Of a DNA stretch of 64,000 nucleotides, positions 46,594 through 58,150 are shown one piece after another; positions within the stretch are counted from its first letter, which is position 1; every line of letters begins with the position of its first letter. Below the pieces are notes generated by a model. That model worked only from the letters and a program-made list of their open reading frames with translations, searched no databases and was not told where the DNA came from. Source of the DNA: Lotus japonicus (lineage: Eukaryota > Streptophyta > Magnoliopsida > Fabales > Fabaceae). The stretch is from positions 134,307,785 through 134,371,784 of the forward strand of contig NC_080041.1 in the NCBI RefSeq assembly GCF_012489685.1, read 5' to 3'. Both the position numbers and the translations under genes were made by a program.

Positions 46594-47799
46594 TGAAGGT
46601 ATGAAAAACGGTAGAAAGGGGGGGTTTGAATAACGTTTTCAGTATAAAACTTCCACCTTAAAGATTTTGACAAATCTTTCGAGAACTTAAGTGCTAAAGA
46701 TAAGAGATAGAAAAGCACACAAGGATTTTATCCTGGTTCACTTGATAAATCACTCAAGCTACTCCAGTCCACCCGTTAAGGTGATTTCTTCCTTCTTAGA
46801 ATGAAGGCAATCCACTAATCAGGTAAGAGTTACAACTGCACTTGAAACCTACAAGTGACTAACAATTACACTGACTTAGCTCACACTAAGATTCACTCTC
46901 TTAGTCTTCTCTAGGATCCGATCAACCTTGATCTCCTAAAGGAACTAAACAAACTGTTTATCAAAGAATTGTTTACAAGAGATTTGCTTCTGAAAAGCTA
47001 ATAGTAAACTCAATGAATTTCAGATGAAAGAAAACTTAGAAGAATTTAAGATTGTCTTGCGTATGTGAATGCTTCTAGCCATTTCTTTCAGTCTTCAGCC
47101 TCTTTATATACTCCAAGGATTAGGGTTGAGCGATGCATGGGAAATGCTACCGTTGGAGGGCAGTTCTGGAAAATCCAGCTTCTGTTGTGGCTGAGAACGT
47201 TAGGTAGGTCGTCAGGAAGGTACAGTAGCTTTTGTACTTGGATAGCGACGCGACCTTTAAACCTAGGAGACTTCTGATCAGGGGAATGCTTCATATTGGA
47301 ACTTGTGAAGCCGGTTGATCAGAGTCAGAGGGAAAGCACAGATCCTCTGACCATTGTATCTTCTGATTCTGAACTCAGAGGGAAGAACATGGCCTTCAGA
47401 GTTTCTTGCTTCTGGACTTCAGAGTTTCCACTATTCAGCTTCTGGATCTTCAGAGTCTTCTACACCATCAGAACATCTGAGCCTTCAGTGTTTCTTGGTT
47501 ATCAGACTTTCTGGATCTTCAGAACTTCTAGTGACTGAGTCCACATCAGAGTTTGTATAACTTCAGAACTTCTGAAGCTTTTCCACTGTTCATACTGAAC
47601 ATGGTGAATGCGAAAGCGTTGCTTGGGTCACTCTTTATACACAGTGCTTCTGATTTGTGTGAGATTGAGTTGAGGTCAGAGCCTGCAGATAGCACACTCA
47701 GAAAAACACGTTAGAGTACCACAATTGTTCATATCAAAAGGTTAACTTGTAATCATCAAAACATAGAGTTGTACTACTAGATCAAAACTTGATCTTACA
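46594..47799 (-). repeat. LTR (5' LTR of copy 2 in element orientation)
   Basis: About 1206 bp, TGAAGGTATG to GATCTTACA. It carries the right-LTR variants (CCAAGGATTAGGGT segment, CTTCAGAGTTTC), matching the right LTR of copy 1, and is followed by CTAAA. Confidence 0.92.
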
Positions 47800-47804
47800 C
47801 TAAA

Positions 47805-48639
47805 TAATGTTGTTTTCCATTCAATGTTGTTTAGCATAAAAAAATATTAATGTAAGTTTTTTGAGTTAGTTTTAACCCTTAACTGGGGGATTGATGATGA
47901 TTAACTGGTGGATTTTCTTAATTCTCTTATTTTCTTAGTTTGGGTATTTTCTTACTCTTGATTGCACATTTGCACTATATGATTCTGCTCCATTATACGG
48001 TACTGGGGTTCTGTTTAGGAAGTGTGCTGCAAGGAGTATTGTGTGGATCCTATTTCTGGGCTTTAAGTTGCAGATTCTTCCTATACTCTTTGATGTTTTC
48101 AAAACTCTATTATGCACCTATGTTAGTGATGGTACTCGATAGATAAGGGAAAGCAAGAGTATAATGTCAATTTCTTCATGAACTGATGAGGTTAGGGAGG
48201 TATCAGATGGTTTCAAAGGCGCAAGCACTGTTGGTGCTATATTTTTTTGTCTTTATAAGCACTCCTAATAAGAAACATGAATAGTTTTTTTTAGAACTTC
48301 TTGGAGAAACTATTGTTGAGATTTTGATTTTCATAACATAACAGATACATGAGCATTTCTATCTGCACATAATGAACTTTTAGAAAATATTGTCTGTTGA
48401 GAATTTTGTATCCATGTGGGGTTTTAATTTCATATCTAAATATTGCTTGGATTGTACATCCTAAATCATTTGGTTCTCTTTAATTTTTCCTTTAGATTGT
48501 GCCTATAACATATAAAAATTAATGAACAATCCCCCATTCTAGCTTATACTCACCTCTTTTCTCTTGTTGTTTCTATTCCTAAAAATTGATACTCACCTCT
48601 TTTCTCTTGTTGTTTCTATTCCTAAAAATTGATTGTTCT
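47805..48639. other. Right flank of the Sirevirus insertion, no gene recognised
   Basis: AT-rich intron-like DNA. The first 41 bp (TAATGTTGTTTTCCATTC onward) also occur before the gap at 35415-35455. A 46-bp direct repeat (ACTCACCTCTTTTCTCTTGT then TGTTTCTATTCC) occurs at about 48550 and 48590. Confidence 0.5.
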
Positions 48640-48757
48640 GAAGAGGCTGCCTATGTTGAAGTTTTTGGGAATGATCGCCCAGGATACAAGCGAGGCATGC
48701 AAGGCATACGAATGAATTTTTCATTCAGCAATTTGGAGGTCAAGGGACACCTAACCA
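48640..48757 (+). pseudogene. Plant transposase-like C-terminal exon (CACTA/En-Spm type), partial
   Basis: The frame reads EAAYVEVFGNDRPGYKRGMQ then MNFSFSNLEVKGHLT. It resembles the 'VFGxDRxGYVRG' segment found near the end of plant En/Spm-type transposases. Nothing else of the protein is recognisable around it. A CACTA-like terminus lies 2.3 kb downstream. Confidence 0.45.
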
Positions 48758-49526
48758 GGTGAATTATAACACCATTCTTTGCAATGCAAGCTGTTTCCTT
48801 TCTGTGACTGGAGTGAAAGCATTGCTTTCTCTTCATTTCTGTTTTTCTTTTCTATCCTTCCTAGTTGGCTGTAGTTTTTTCTGGGGAGCATGCCATTGTA
48901 ACATCTTTCTTTTCTGGTGATCTATAATTGAACTTACAAGTGTATCTTATGCTTTCAACATTTTCATGCATGTTTAGTTTGAAATTTCAGTAATTTGTTT
49001 TAGCATAGAGAATGCACCTACGTTCTGTATTTTGTTATCATAATCACACTCTCCAAATACCGGGACCAAATCATGATGGGTCGTCTAAAATCCATGTCCA
49101 TTTAGTGTCAGCAAAACAAACATTTTAGAATGTTTTCTTTACATGTATACATAATCAGTAATGGAATTGATATGTAACCTAATCTTGTATGACAATTAAT
49201 TGCCACCTAAATCAGATCTGAACATGTTAATTTTAACATGGCATGGTGCTCAACTTTTAAAGTGCTTCACATTGTTTTATTGACTTTCTCCAACCATAAA
49301 CACAGCAACAGAGAAAATAGATTCATTATTGCATTTACTTCACTATACTATCTATCCAACAGCTTGCGTACACTCCATCTCATAATAGTAATGTGTTGAT
49401 TTCTCTGCTTATATGAAATGGCCAAATGTGCATCATCAGATTCAACCCAGTTCATTGTGTGTCTGTTTCCTCTGAAAAGCCATTACTTTAGCTTCCCTCT
49501 CATTAATTGCTATTCTTTTTTCCACA

Positions 49527-50381
49527 ATGGAGTTAGGAAGTATACTCCACTTTCTTCAGGACAAAACAATTTTAGTCACTGGAGCCACTGGCTTTCTTGC
49601 AAAAAGTATTTTATTGTTTTTCTCCTTCAAATGTTGTTCTTATGAAGTTAGGAAGTTGTTGATGTTTTTGTTGTACTTGTATTTTACAGTTTTGCTGGTG
49701 AAGATATTGAGGGTTCAGCTAAATGTAAAAAAGCTTTATCTTCTTTTAAGAGCTGCAGATGCCAAATCTGCTACTCATCGCTTGCACAATGAGGTAAAGA
49801 AACCACAAACTTTAGCACTGTTTTGTGCACAAAGGGCCAATTCTGTTTTGTAACTTCCCTTTCATTTTCTCACTTGTTTGGTTTGGAGGATGAGATTTTT
49901 TTTCCTTTTCTTTTTTTGGTCAAAATTTTCTTTTATCCTTTTCCTATTTTCTAACTAAGCATTAGCATAATAGCATTTATTACTGTTAAGCACGGAATTA
50001 AAGACTTAAAGTAGATTTTTTGTCTAGCTTTATATCATTTTCTAGAATTTTAACAATCATTAATAGTGGCCTATGACTTGACATCTTACCTTGACATAAT
50101 CAATTAAGCTTGAGAATTTACCCTTGCTTAAGCCTTTGAGAATTTATGAACCTTGTAAAAGTATTAGTCCCACATGATTAACACCACAATGTTTACAACT
50201 TCATTTCAGCATATGTATGTGGTGTGGATGAAGGGCTAATATTAAAGCGCCCTTATCACTTGGGCGAGTCACTAAATGGAGTGCCTGGATTAGACATTGG
50301 GACAAATTGGTTGAGCTAAGACAAATTGGAGCCACAGAGGATGAAATTAAAGTGGTCATGAAGGACTTGGGCATTAGCAGG
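49527..50381 (+). pseudogene. Fatty acyl-CoA reductase (FAR / male-sterility-2-like) fragment
   Basis: Exon 1 (49527-49606) encodes MELGSILHFLQDKTILVTG then ATGFLAK, the Rossmann NAD(P)H-binding motif TGATGFLAK. Exon 2 (about 49691-49793) gives LLVKILRVQLNVKKLYLLLR, then AADAKSATHRLHNE. After a large deletion, a later exon (50210-50381) reads [20 protein letters not shown], then LNGVPGLDI and a frameshift to [18 protein letters not shown] and MKDLGISR. FARs reduce very-long-chain acyl-CoA to alcohols for wax or suberin. The catalytic YxxxK region and the C-terminal sterile domain are missing, so it is dead. Confidence 0.85.
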
Positions 50382-50829
50382 TTAATAAAATTCTGAGATT
50401 AACTTACATGCTAATTTTCATATACATTGCTTTTTATTAGTTATCATGTCCCTTTCTTTATTCTAAGCTTATATGGGTTCATTTTACCTAAAACTGATTT
50501 TGTATGTATGACAAATCTGGGTTTTTTTTTTTTTTTTTGGACAATGACAAATCTGGGTTCATAATTTAGTTACTTATCTAATAGGAGGCAATTTCTAATA
50601 CCATGTCACATATAATATATTCATGTCAGTACTGTATCTTATTAGCTTTTTCATCACTTTGTTACGTTTATCTTCATGATTATGGGATGCTATTTTATTT
50701 GGTGCTATTTGGTTTTTTACTGTTTCCTAATAATTGCAATGCAATATGTTTCCTTTTAGTGACTGGAGTGAGTTGAAGAATGAAAAACTGAGTTTAATTA
50801 GCAAATATTATGGCAGTCACAAACCGTTG
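50382..50829. other. Non-coding, AT-rich
   Basis: I recognise no gene. It includes a poly-T run at about 50523-50538 flanked by a short direct duplication (ATGACAAATCTGGGTT) at about 50508 and 50545. Confidence 0.5.
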
Positions 50830-51054
50830 TAAAAGGGGCGGAAAACTTCATTTTAGTATACACACTGCGGCGGTTGAAACCGCCGCTAAATTCCTGCAAC
50901 GGTTATTCCAACGGTTGGCCAAAAGCGCCGCAGAACGCCTCCCGATGCTCGTGACTGCGGTGTTGGACGAAACGCCTTAGCATACATTTTCCGGCGGTTT
51001 TAACCGAGGCAAGTTGCCCCAAAACCGCCGCGAAATACTGATTTTTTTGTAGTA
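50830..51054. mobile_element. CACTA (En/Spm) transposon end
   Basis: Reversed, the right edge reads TACTACAAAAAAATCAG, one base from the CACTACAAAAAA plant CACTA terminus. It is followed by repeated subterminal motifs GCGGCGGTTTT, CCGGCGGTTTTAACCG, GCGGCGGTTGAAACCG and CAACGGTTATTCC. Only this end is certain. The left end was not located, so the FAR fragment and transposase tail upstream may or may not belong to the same element. Confidence 0.7.
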
Positions 51055-51241
51055 CTCATTGACCTCAACATCAAGGACATATGATTGTGAACCATCTTCA
51101 ATATACTTTGATGATGATGACATCGATAACTCTTCTAAGTGTAAGCGTAGTACAAAATTCTCATTTTGATTTCATTTTCCATATGAGTGCAGTTTCCAAT
51201 ATTTTCTCATTTCCTTTTTCCAATATTTTCTCATTCCCTTA

Positions 51242-51883
51242 AATTTTAGTTTGAGAATAGATGATAAGATAAGTAATTTGCCTGATGAAATTCTATGTCA
51301 TATTTTCTCATTTCTTCATACTGAAGATGTTTTTGCTACAAGTATTCTCTTAAAGAGGTGGGAAAAACTCTGCTATGAAGTTTCTAGCCTAGACTTTGAT
51401 GAGTCTAGATTTTTTTATAGTTTGTTAAACAATTTTTCTAAAAGCTTTTTCTTAATCCATCAAAAGGTTTAGTCTGTTAAATGATAGGGCTCCTGAATTT
51501 TGTGATATCCATGCATGGCTACAGATAGCAATCCACTGCCAAGTTGAGAATCTGGAACATCAATTAATTTTGCGATCAAAAGTGTCATTGTTTATTCTCA
51601 ATAGCTCAACCCTTGTTTTTTGTCAAGATCCATGATGTATCTTTTGATGTTTTTTCCTCTGTTCACCTCCCCTTACTCAAAACACTACATTTCCATGATG
51701 TTGAGTTTTTAAACCTAACATTTTATCGAACTTCTTTATGTATGTCCAATTCTTGAAAATTTTGATATATCTTCCATATTATTTCAGGACTATTCATTTG
51801 ATGGAAATGTTAAAAGTCTATCAAAGTTGGTTAGTTTGACAGATTTATCCTACAACTAGTCTATTCCTCTAAAAGCTTTTTCT
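51242..51883 (+). pseudogene. F-box/LRR (FBD-type) fragment, left arm
   Basis: The frame reads IDDKISNLPDEILCHIFSFL then TEDVFATSILLKRWEKL, the canonical F-box (LPDEIL...FL...A..S.L.KRW), followed by [10 protein letters not shown]. The start codon present in the other arm (AAAATGGATGAT) is ATA here, and the frame breaks near 51472. F-box proteins recruit substrates to SCF ubiquitin ligases. This copy is not functional. Confidence 0.85.
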
Positions 51884-51911
51884 AATGTAAAATTAGCATA
51901 AATTGTACAGT

Positions 51912-52558
51912 AGAAAAAGCTTTTAGAGGAATAGACAAGTTGTAAGATAAATCTGTGAAGCTAACCAACTTCGATAGACTTTTAACATTCCCATCAAATG
52001 AATAGTCCTGAAATAATATGGAAGATATATCAAAATTTTCAAGAATTTGACATCCATAAAGAAGTTCCATAAAATGTTAGGTTTAAAAACTCAACATCTT
52101 GGAAATGTGGTGTTTTGAGTAAGGGAAAGTGAACAGAGGAAGAAACATCAAAAGTTATCTTGACAAAAACAAGGGTTGAGCTATTGAGAATAAACAATGA
52201 CACTTTTGATCGCAAAATTAGTTGAAGTTCTAGATTCTCAACTTGACAGTGTATTGTTGTCTGTAGCCATGCACGAATATCACAATATTCAGAAGTCCTA
52301 TCAATTAACAGACTAAACCTGATGGATTGAGAACCTCTAAGAACTCTTCTTAGAAGAAAATCATAGACAAAAGTAACAAAGGAGGAATAGCTACTATAAA
52401 AAAATCTAGACTCATCAAAATCTAGGCTAGAAACTTCATAGCAGAGTTTTCCCCACCTCTTTGAGAGAATACTTGTAGCAAAAGCATCCTCAGTAGGAAG
52501 AAATGAGAGAATATGACATAGAATTTCATCGGACAAATTACTTATGCTATCATCCATT
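51912..52558 (-). pseudogene. F-box/LRR (FBD-type) fragment, right arm
   Basis: Start ATG at 52558 gives [40 protein letters not shown], then [14 protein letters not shown] and [17 protein letters not shown], typical of plant F-box/FBD/LRR proteins. The first frame stops at 52039 (TSLWMSNS). The expected continuation ([18 protein letters not shown]) is in a neighbouring frame, so there is one frameshift. Even restored it would be only about 215 codons, short for the family (about 400), so it is a truncated pseudogene. Confidence 0.85.
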
Positions 52559-52689
52559 TTCAAACTAAAATTAGAGGGGAATGAGAGAATATTGGAAAAG
52601 GGAAATGAGAAAATATTGGAATGTGGACTCAAATGGAAATGGAAATCAAAATGAGAGAATTTTGTACTACTCTTACACTTAGAAGGTTT

Positions 52690-54180
52690 ATCAAGCTTTA
52701 TTTGTTTTATTTTACCATGTGAGTAAAAATAGGAGAATTGGTAACAATATGAAAATAGTCACATTTTAGTCGTGTTTTTGGATTTGCATTGTACTTAACA
52801 CGAATCTAGGTTGAAGCTAACATATTAAAATCATGTTTCTCTTATTCACGTTAAACTCAACATGACAAATTCTAATTTCGTTATATTAAAATATGTTTGC
52901 ATTGGTTCTAACATCATGTCAAACTTAAATTTTATGTCGTATTGTGTTTTTTTTTGTTTTCCCATCTTGTTGGGTTGTTACCCTCTTTTGATTATTAATG
53001 AATAATCTTTCTTTTACTCTAAAAATAAAGGAATTTGGGCTTGTTTGTTTGTTTATAGTTTTAATTTATTTAAAAATTATTCTTAGAAAACTATTTTTTA
53101 AAATAAAAGAAGAAAAAAAGTGTAATGTTTTCTATAGGTATTTTTAAAAAATAAAGTTTCTATTTGAGAATCAACATAAAAAATTAATAATAACGTGTCT
53201 CCTTTTTTTAAAAGATATATACGCTAAGAAATTAAACTATATGCAAACTAAACATAAATAAACTTAACAAGTAGTGGTTAATTATATTTGTCACTGAGAT
53301 AAATTATAGTATTCTTATATTAAAAAGAGAATGCAGTGTTTTACTTTTCCCATAAAATAAATCTTCTTTTTTCATAAATTCTAGTCCATAGGCAACTTTT
53401 AAGTTGTAACTTGTAACCCCATGTGCTGTGTCTTTCTCCGGGCGGCAAGCGTTCTAATGATGAAGAAAAATGAATCTAATTTCTTATGTACCGTCCCTAG
53501 AATTAAAGGTCTTACTCTATCTATAGTTTACATATAAACAAATCTAATAATAGTTTGAGAGTCATTGAAAGCTTAGGTGTCAGTAATCTACGGCTTTCAC
53601 AATTTTAGGGACATGTGTCAAGCTATTAAAACTCATGAAATATTATATAGTCAGGCTTCCATAATTTTCAAAGATTAAAACTCATGTGTCAATTGTAACA
53701 ACCACCTAACAAATTTTCTAATGATTTTCCATAATATTGAAGTATTAAAACTCATGTGTCAAACGTAACAACCAGCTTTCTGAATTTTGAATAAAAAATA
53801 TAATAATATAATATTGTATTTGAAATGAACCTATACTTCCGTGGTAAAAAAAAAGAAATTCAAAATAAACCTATATACTAACCTGAAAACAAAAACGTGA
53901 AACATCTTCTCACCTTGATTTTAGTGGATTTCAAAATTTAGAATACTAACTCTTGAATTTGAGGATTAGTTTAGATTTAGTCAAGTAGAAGTATGTGAGG
54001 TTAACAATGCATCTGGTATTATATTCATTCATCTTTAACTCATAAAAAAAGAGGTAAATTTAAAATACAAAATTTAAAATAATTTTAAAATAAAAACTTC
54101 ATTATAAAAAAAACCATTACCACACATTTCAGAATTCACGTTCCCCATCTCAAAAATTCTCACACAACTCTCTCTACTCC
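52690..54180. other. Intergenic, AT-rich; possible Helitron 5' region
   Basis: No gene is recognised. Between about 53610 and 53780 a motif TTAAAACTCATGTGTCAA then TGTAACAACCA recurs two to three times with a period near 75 bp. The 5' terminus of the downstream Helitron probably lies in this stretch, but I could not fix it. Confidence 0.45.
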
Positions 54181-54199
54181 CCCCCTCCTTCCAGACCTC

Positions 54200-55880
54200 A
54201 TTAGATGTTTGTCTTTCAAAAGCAACAAGTTTCTTCGTTGCAAGGATATTACGTCTATGGACTCTGCCTTCCTTTGACAACTCATCAGACATAGGTACTA
54301 TTGACATGGTATTGATGGATCATCAGGTATATTTACAAACTTTACAATTTTTTTCTTGGTAAATTTTCAAATACTTTTGTATATAATTTTGTTTTAATCA
54401 TTTACAGGGTTCGAAAATACAAGCATCAATAAAAGGCTCGGCTGTCATTGAGATCTTTAATGGCAAACTCATGGAAGGTGAGGCATACCAGTTTAGTGGT
54501 TTAGCTGTTTCGGGTAATAGTATAAATCAACACGTCACTCATGTCGTCTGAATTTCCAAGAAAAAACTACAGCTGTCGTGATTAAGGAAACAAACATCCC
54601 GATGTTTGGATTCTCATTCATTCCATATTCTGAATTGATCAACCTAAGTATTGATACATCTTTTCTGGTTGGTGAGTACATCTTTTCTATTTGATATTTT
54701 CTTTTGTTTTGATTTTTTAAATTGAAATACTATTTTAAATATCTGGAAAAAAATTGACTCTTTCATTTACGAAAATTTAATATTTTTTCATTTATATAAT
54801 TTGTTTTTCAAAAATATGAATTTAAAATTAACAAAAAATTAAAGAAAAAAGAAAAAAAAAATCTAACACCTTTTTAGAAAAATAGACATACAGTAAAAAA
54901 AACTCTTTTATTTGCTATTTTCTTCTGTTTCGATATTTAGATATTTACTTATCTTTTTAAACTGAAAACACTATTTTTAAATTTTAAAAAAAATTATTTG
55001 AAAAAAAAAATCAACTCCTTCTTTTACGGTAATTTAATATTTGATTTACATAACCAATTTTTCAAAATTTGAATTAAAAAAATCTCTTTTTATAAAAAAA
55101 ATGTACATACGGTTGTTAACTAGAAAAGTTAGAAAAGTTAGAAATGAAATTAAACAAAGTTAACATTAACTACTTTATCTTTTCCATCATTTACAGATAT
55201 AATTGGATTGTTATCTGGTCAACCTCGGCTCACTCATTATGGAAAGGGGAAGACGAAGATTCTCAATATAGATCTGTTAATTGATGGGTACGTATTTGGT
55301 TTACCAATCAATAATTTATGTTCTTAATTCCATCCATTTACAACATAATGACTTCAAATTAGATATATTTATTTAATGCAGACATAAAATGGAGTGTGGA
55401 TTGTTTGGTGAATACGCTGATGAGTTTAACACATTGCTTCATAATGACACTTCTCCCAGCCAAGTTGTCGTTATTAATATGGCAAGAGTTAAATTTTATA
55501 AGGGTAACAACTCTAAATTTATTTAACATCTTAATTTTATGCAACACGTAGATAATGTGTTTTTTATGGTGATTTTATACAAAGGTAAAAATGTACTGCA
55601 AAACTCAATGTATGGAACAAAGATATTTTTCAACCCTGATATTCCTGAGGTCCTTGCTATCAAGCAAGGTACGTACATTGCAATATTCTCTTCCTAATAG
55701 TACCCACCATGCCCATTCATTTTATGCTGACTCAATTCATTCTTATTTTAAGCATAATGGTCAATCAAAGTCTCACACCATTCAACAATCAACTCAATGA
55801 TCATAGCCAATTGAAACCAGAAGATGACTTCTTACGCCTGACGCCGAGGATGGATATTGAGCAAATGAAGGAGTGCAGTA
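54200..55880 (+). pseudogene. Helitron RPA70-like OB-fold protein (replication protein A type), multi-exon, broken
   Basis: The exons are about 54200-54326 (ARILRLWTLPSFDNSSDIGT), 54408-54671 (GSKIQASIKGSAVIEIFNGK then GEAYQFSGLAVS, shifting frame to LNFQEKTTAVVIKE and FGFSFIPYSELINLSIDTSF), 55197-55287 (DIIGLLSGQPRLTHYGKGKT), 55382-55504 (HKMECGLFGEYADEFNTLL), 55585-55669 (FFNPDIPEVLAIKQ) and about 55790-55880 (PEDDFLRLTPRMDIEQMKEC). This matches the ssDNA-binding RPA-like proteins of plant Helitrons. It is inactive because of the frameshift near 54543 and because the last exon runs straight into helicase sequence. Confidence 0.75.
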
Positions 55881-57105
55881 CGGTAATAAAATTAATATCA
55901 ATGAAACCTCAACCTGTAAAATCAGCAAGGGTAGCTTGAAGGCTAAGTTGTTGCAGCAATCTTCTTTGATCATATGGGATGAAGCGCCTATTTTGAACAG
56001 ATTTTGCTTTGAAGCTCTTGATAGGACACTCAAGGATATAATGTCATCTGAGAATCGAGCAAATGCCAATAAACCGTTTGGAGGTAAGGTAGTTGTATTA
56101 GGAGAGGATTTCAGACAAATACTCCCTGTTATTCAAAAGGGATCTAGACAAGATATAGTTGCAGCAACTGTAAATTCTACATATTTATGGGAAAACTGCA
56201 AAGTTCTTTCCTTGAAATAAAATATGAGGTTACTTAATACGAATGGACATCAAGATAATGATGACATCAAAGAATTTGCTGAGTGGATTCTTAAATTGGG
56301 AAACGGTGAATCAGCAACCAATGATGACGGTGAAAAGCTTATTGATGTTCCTCATGATCTTTTGATTACTGATCCATCTGAACCGTTGCTCCAACTTATA
56401 CAGTTTGTTTATCCAGATATGGTTTCTCATCTTACAGATCCAACCTTTTATCAAGAAAGAGCTATATTAGCCCCCACATTAGAATCAGTTGAAAAAGTCA
56501 ATCAATATATTTTATCTTGCATTGAAAGGGAAGAAAAAGAATATCTGAGTTGTGATTATGCTTGCAAGTCTGATGAGGACAATGATGTTGAAGCTGCATG
56601 GTTAACCCCGGAGTTTCTACATGAAGTAAAATGTTCAAGAATTCCAAATCACAAATTGGTGTTGAAGAAAGGGGTGCCTGTCATGCTTCTAAGAAACTTA
56701 GACCAATCCTCTGGATTATGTAATGGAACTAGACTATTAATAGAGGATTTGTGCCCAAATGTGATCGGTGTGACTGTTGTGACTGGAACAAATTCCGGAA
56801 AAAAAGTTTACATTGGTAGAATGAGTTTGATTCCACAAGACTCTGGTCTTCCATTCAAATTTGAAAGGCGACAGTTTCCATTGGCTATTTGTTACGCAAT
56901 GACCATCAACAAGAGTCAAGGGCAGTCTTTGAGCCATGTTGGATTATACCTTCCTAGACCAGTATTCACTCATGATCAGTTTTACGTAGCAGTATCAAGA
57001 GTCAAAAGTAGAAAAGGGTTAAGAATCCTAATATTGGATGATGAAGGAGAAATTACCACTTCAACAACAAATGTTGCCTACAGGGAGGTCTTTGAAAATA
57101 TTTGA
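55870..57105 (+). pseudogene. Helitron PIF1-like helicase, C-terminal part only, one in-frame stop
   Basis: The first block contains NETSTCKISKGS, the Walker B motif IIWDEAP, then FCFEALDRTLKDIM and GGKVVVLGEDFRQILPVI. A TAA at 56218-56220 interrupts it, and the same frame continues for 293 codons with VMLLRNLDQSSGLCNGTRL, FPLAICYAMTINKSQGQS and the final helicase motif FYVAVSRVKSRKGLRIL. This is the Helitron PIF1 family, which unwinds DNA during rolling-circle transposition. The Walker A motif (GxGGTGKT) and the Rep domain that should precede it are absent; RPA-like sequence lies directly upstream. Confidence 0.9.
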
Positions 57106-58150
57106 GGTTTGTTCTTTATTTAATATTTTTAGTCAATTGAAATTACTTTGTACTTTCAATATATCATATAATATGTTGCTATTTCTATTTGGTACTTGAA
57201 TGATGAGATTCCAATTCAATTGTGTGATTCCTTTTATTTTTGTTGTTTAATATTATGAGTGAAGGTTGCAAGAGATATTGTGTGGCAAAATATCCATGGA
57301 GTCTTTCAGCCCGACAGATAACTGTGTTGATAATAATAGTTTTACTTAAAAGTTGTTAGATGATTTTTACTACTGATTCTGATAATTTATTTGAAGTACA
57401 TATTGCATTCATCTTATTTTGGAATAATCATATTAGTCAAATGTTATGATATTACATGTTCCTATGATGCTTAAGCTATTACGTGCTGGGAATACTATTG
57501 TCTATCACTACATACATGAAATTTCAAGCTACTTAAATATGCACTAATCTGTCATGTGACTACAAATATGTTTTTATTTTACTAATATATATTGTTTTTC
57601 TCTTGAATAAATAACTTTAGTCCTAACCAGTTAGTGATGTAATTTTTATGGTGTCTCATTTTTTGCAGGTGCAGACTTATGAAAAAGAAAAAATGTCACT
57701 TCATCGGAAAAAAAAATCAAAGGCATTTTTACATTGCTATTATTTATTATATAATGAATTTTCCAGTTCAAGTGGTTTTCACATTTTAAGGATCTTTTCG
57801 AATTTATTTGTTATGTAATTTGGTTCATTGTACCTCTAATTAAAATACTATTTCAGACGTGGGTTATTTCAGATTTCTACATTACGTCAATTTGGGTGAA
57901 ATCTATTTTATATTTTATTACTTTGTTTTTAACTCATGGTGATCATCGGATGCAAGATTATACCTATGAATATAATACACACATGATTTTGTGTATGATA
58001 GTGTTTTCTCTAAAACCAAAGTAAAAATTAAACATAACCAAAACATACCCGAATGTAACTCGACTCAGTTAAAACAAAAAGACCATATAAAAAACATTAT
58101 TTATTGCTCTTAACTTCATTTTTATTTCTTTTTTCCATATTATTTCATCA
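57106..58150. other. Helitron 3' non-coding part
   Basis: AT-rich DNA between the helicase stop and the terminal hairpin. I see no gene in it. Confidence 0.55.

Larger units (their letters stand above)
35746..47799 (-). mobile_element. Sirevirus-type Ty1/copia LTR retrotransposon, assembled copy 2
   Basis: Same structure as 23362-35409 with the same CTAAA target duplication (35741-35745 and 47800-47804). The flanks are the same on both sides and the LTR-specific variants are the same. Differences are scattered one- or two-base indels, mostly in homopolymers. Copy 2 has an intact gag but a frameshift in the third ORF. It should be read as the same locus as copy 1, assembled from the other contig. 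Confidence 0.93.
51130..52686. repeat. Large inverted repeat (F-box gene arms), about 750-bp arms and 28-nt loop
   Basis: Left arm 51130-51883 and right arm 51912-52686 are reverse complements over their whole length with scattered mismatches and small indels. They share TTCTAAGTGTAAG at the outer ends and CTATTCCTCTAAAAGCTTTT at the centre. The loop is about 28 nt (51884-51911). Each arm carries the same F-box gene fragment, so a transcript across it would fold into a long hairpin. Confidence 0.9.

Noticed and set aside
35746..47799. A second, independent Sirevirus insertion
   Set aside because: Same target duplication, same flanks on both sides and the same LTR-specific variants as copy 1, with a 100-N gap between. 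One locus assembled twice is far more likely.
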